From contig NZ_JAJUWU010000003.1 of NCBI RefSeq assembly GCF_021390325.1, positions 186,001 to 250,000 on the forward strand: a DNA stretch of 64,000 nucleotides, given 5' to 3'. This document shows positions 62,381 to 64,000 of this stretch, piece by piece. The position numbers and the translations under genes were made by a program. Each line of letters begins with the position of its first letter. Positions within the stretch are counted from its first letter, which is position 1. The DNA comes from Jiella avicenniae. Lineage in GTDB: Bacteria; Pseudomonadota; Alphaproteobacteria; Rhizobiales; Rhizobiaceae. The notes under the pieces were generated by a model that saw only the letters and a program-made list of their open reading frames with translations, had not been told where the DNA came from and searched no databases.

Positions 62381-62395
62381 GTTTGATTTTCAAAC
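62381..62395. promoter_or_regulatory. palindrome GTTTGA-TTT-TCAAAC
   Basis: Perfect 6-bp inverted repeat with a 3-bp centre, immediately next to a second dyad. Looks like an operator; no adjacent regulator gene is in the window. Confidence 0.35.
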
Positions 62396-62396
62396 G

Positions 62397-62421
62397 GTAC
62401 GATACATTACCTGTATCATAC
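62397..62421. promoter_or_regulatory. 25-bp dyad GTACGATACA-N5-TGTATCATAC
   Basis: Two 10-bp arms with one mismatch around TTACC, of the length and symmetry used by TetR-type repressors. It lies about 200 bp upstream of the GGDEF-EAL gene in the only AT-rich stretch nearby. Confidence 0.5.
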
Positions 62422-62626
62422 TTTCGCATGCAACGACGAACTTTGCTCGCCCAAGTCGTCGATCTCGAAAATGGTGTTTCGGTGAGCAGCCTATATCGGG
62501 GCCGAAAGCTTCACGGTCCAAATATGAAGCACTGACTTCAGCGATAATTTACCTGCGACCTTTAGATCGACGATGCATTACATGAGGATCGGCGACGATA
62601 TGCAACTCTAAGAAGAAATCCAGGGA

Positions 62627-64000
62627 TTGCAGAACAGCACATTGGAGGCGATCGCCCACGGAGTTGAATTCGAACATATTGCCGACATGCTCTGCCGGAA
62701 GGCCGAGGCCATCTCGAAAGACTCGGTTTGCACGGTCGTCGCAATCGAGCCCGATGGCCGGCTCCGCTCGGTCGCCGCCCCGTCGCTGCCTGAGGCCTAT
62801 TGCGATGCCATCGACACTTTGTACGTCGGCCCGGAAGTCGGCTCCTGCGGAACGGCCGCCCATTTCGGAACGCCCGTTCAGGTCACGGACATCGCGACGG
62901 ATCCCCTCTGGGCCCCCTATAAGGAATTGGCCCTGCCGCTCGGACTGCGCGCTTGCTGGTCGATGCCGATCGTCCGCTCCGACGGCACGGTCGCGGCGAC
63001 GTTCGCATTCTACTCCCGGCAGAGCCGGCCTGCGACCGAGGTCGAGCGCGCCGTCGCCTTCACCTGCATGCACCTGTGCAAGGTATCGATCGCCTATGGC
63101 GAGATGCTGAAGCGCAATTTCGACCTGTCGCATTTCGACCAGTTGACCGGTCTTCCCAACAGGCGGCGCTTCGAGGAAACCTTTGCGGCCCTCATCGCAG
63201 GGGACGCCGTCTTCGGTCTTCTGATACTCGACGCCGACCATCTCAAACGGGTGAATGACACCTTCGGCCACGCGATCGGTGATGGACTCATCGCCGAAAT
63301 CAGCCGTCGCCTCGCCGCTATTCACAAGGACGCGACAGCTTACCGCATCGGCGGCGACGAATTCGCGATGATCGTCGGGCACTGCAGGGACGATGACGCG
63401 GTGAAGCGGATCGCCGGGCAAATTCTCGACGCCATGGCGCTGCCTTTCGAGACCCATGGGCACTCTCTTCTCCCCTCCGTTTCCATCGGCGGCGTGGTGC
63501 ATGGACCGGACGAGCACGCTCCGTCGCATTCACGCCAGAACGCCGATCTTGCGCTTTACCACGCCAAGGAGACGGCGCGTGGCAGCTTCGTCCTGTTCGA
63601 GCCGAGCCTGCGCACTTCGATGATGCGGAGAATGGAGACGATCCATTCGGTCCGCGAGGCGCTCGAAGACGGCCGGATCTTCAACCACTATCAACCCGTC
63701 GTCCGGATCGACTCGGGAAAGATCGGCGGTCTGGAGGTGCTGATGCGCATGCGCGCAGTCGACGGCACCGTCGTCCCGGCGGGCGAGTTTCTCGAGGCTT
63801 TGTCGGATCGTCGACTTGCCGTCGCGCTGGCGCGCCGAGTTGCCGATCAGGCGGCGAAGGACATGGCAAGCTGGCTCGCGGCTGGGATCGCTCCGGAGTT
63901 CATCGCGATCAACATTTCCGGTGCGGATTTCTCCGAGAGCGGCATCGACCGTCAGATGGCCGCGATCTTCGAAGCTCACGGCGTTCCGCTCGAAAGCGTC
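62627..64000 (+). CDS. GAF-GGDEF-EAL c-di-GMP protein, 3' end cut by window edge
   Basis: A cytosolic cyclic-di-GMP enzyme, 458 codons visible. The GAF domain covers about residues 5-160 (LEAIAHGVEFEHIADMLCRK, GSCGTAAHFGTPVQVTDIA, DPLWAPYKELALPLGLRACW). GGDEF is intact (RIGGDEFAMI, residues 242-246) with HFDQLTGLPNRRRF before it, so cyclase activity is likely. The EAL domain has begun (YQPVVRIDSGKIGGLEVLMR), with EVL in place of EAL at E370, and is cut by the edge. The frame is closed by TAA at 62609-62611; before it an in-frame ATG 62582 encodes MRIGDDMQL. The first usable start after the stop is TTG 62627, or TTG 62642. Either a TTG is used or a longer gene carries a nonsense mutation. Confidence 0.85.
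   Translation, partial: MQNSTLEAIAHGVEFEHIADMLCRKAEAISKDSVCTVVAIEPDGRLRSVAAPSLPEAYCDAIDTLYVGPEVGSCGTAAHFGTPVQVTDIATDPLWAPYKELALPLGLRACWSMPIVRSDGTVAATFAFYSRQSRPATEVERAVAFTCMHLCKVSIAYGEMLKRNFDLSHFDQLTGLPNRRRFEETFAALIAGDAVFGLLILDADHLKRVNDTFGHAIGDGLIAEISRRLAAIHKDATAYRIGGDEFAMIVGHCRDDDAVKRIAGQILDAMALPFETHGHSLLPSVSIGGVVHGPDEHAPSHSRQNADLALYHAKETARGSFVLFEPSLRTSMMRRMETIHSVREALEDGRIFNHYQPVVRIDSGKIGGLEVLMRMRAVDGTVVPAGEFLEALSDRRLAVALARRVADQAAKDMASWLAAGIAPEFIAINISGADFSESGIDRQMAAIFEAHGVPLESV

Larger units (their letters stand above)
62106..62626. other. long intergenic region before the GGDEF-EAL gene
   Basis: 521 bp, GC-rich in the first half with no ORF I trust, and markedly AT-richer from about 62380 onward. 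It contains two adjacent palindromes and an in-frame TAA just before the GGDEF-EAL gene, noted separately. No gene called. Confidence 0.6.

Noticed and set aside
62549-63529. 326-codon minus-strand frame at the right edge
   Set aside because: Antisense shadow of the GAF-GGDEF region, whose plus-strand translation has an intact GGDEF motif.

Overview
The window is a high-GC bacterial chromosome segment from an alphaproteobacterium of the Hyphomicrobiales (Rhizobiales). The main signs are the block glnE, sensor kinase, response regulator, degP, ccmH-F-E-I (cycLKJH) beside a feuQ-feuP-type pair, an RcGTA-type gene transfer agent (GTA) cluster, a PleC/PdhS-type kinase, and paired DUF1214/DUF1254 proteins. 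Genus or species cannot be fixed from sequence alone. No rRNA, tRNA, CRISPR array, IS element or integrase was found.

Layout. 1-8.4 kb: a Tat-exported PhoX phosphatase (cut by the left edge) with a possible Pho box, a drug/metabolite exporter, an orphan CoxL-like molybdenum hydroxylase subunit and, divergently, aminopeptidase N. 8.5-10.9 kb: a PleC/PdhS-like membrane kinase. 10.9-22.3 kb, all minus strand: cytochrome c maturation (ccmI-ccmE-ccmF-ccmH), the periplasmic protease DegP, a two-component system and glnE. 22.6-25.7 kb: a lipoprotein, then a FeuQ/FeuP-like two-component system preceded by a small secreted protein in the FeuN position. 26.0-40.5 kb: a complete, single-orientation GTA structural cluster (g1 to g15, read right to left), interrupted by a rhizobial-type inverted repeat, an internal terminator and one atypical small-ORF interval. 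40.7-52.4 kb: housekeeping and small conserved genes (YcgN-like Cys-cluster protein, bifunctional penicillin-binding protein, DUF1214/DUF1254 pair, DUF2336 and DUF6030 proteins, trmL, a SnoaL-like protein, a YcaQ-like DNA glycosylase, hemF, DUF1059). 52.5-55.0 kb: a minus-strand run of DUF1285, NUDIX hydrolase and CCA-adding enzyme. 55.2-62.1 kb: a four-gene MoxR-DUF58-DUF4159-VWA-like operon. 62.6 kb to the right edge: a GAF-GGDEF-EAL protein cut by the edge, with an unusual start region and operator-like palindromes upstream.

How the genes work together. The ccm genes, DegP and the neighbouring two-component systems form an envelope and respiration module. The GTA cluster encodes a small tailed particle (terminase, portal, HK97 protease and capsid, connectors, tail tube, tape measure, baseplate hub, peptidase and fibre/megatron) with no lysis, replication or integration genes, which fits a domesticated particle rather than an active prophage. 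The MoxR operon looks like an AAA+ ATPase working with three VWA-like partners at the membrane. Notable oddities are two genes whose best start is a CTG overlapping the preceding stop (CTGA), a GGDEF-EAL gene with an in-frame stop just upstream of its conserved N-terminus, and a SnoaL-like gene that appears to have lost its normal stop codon.
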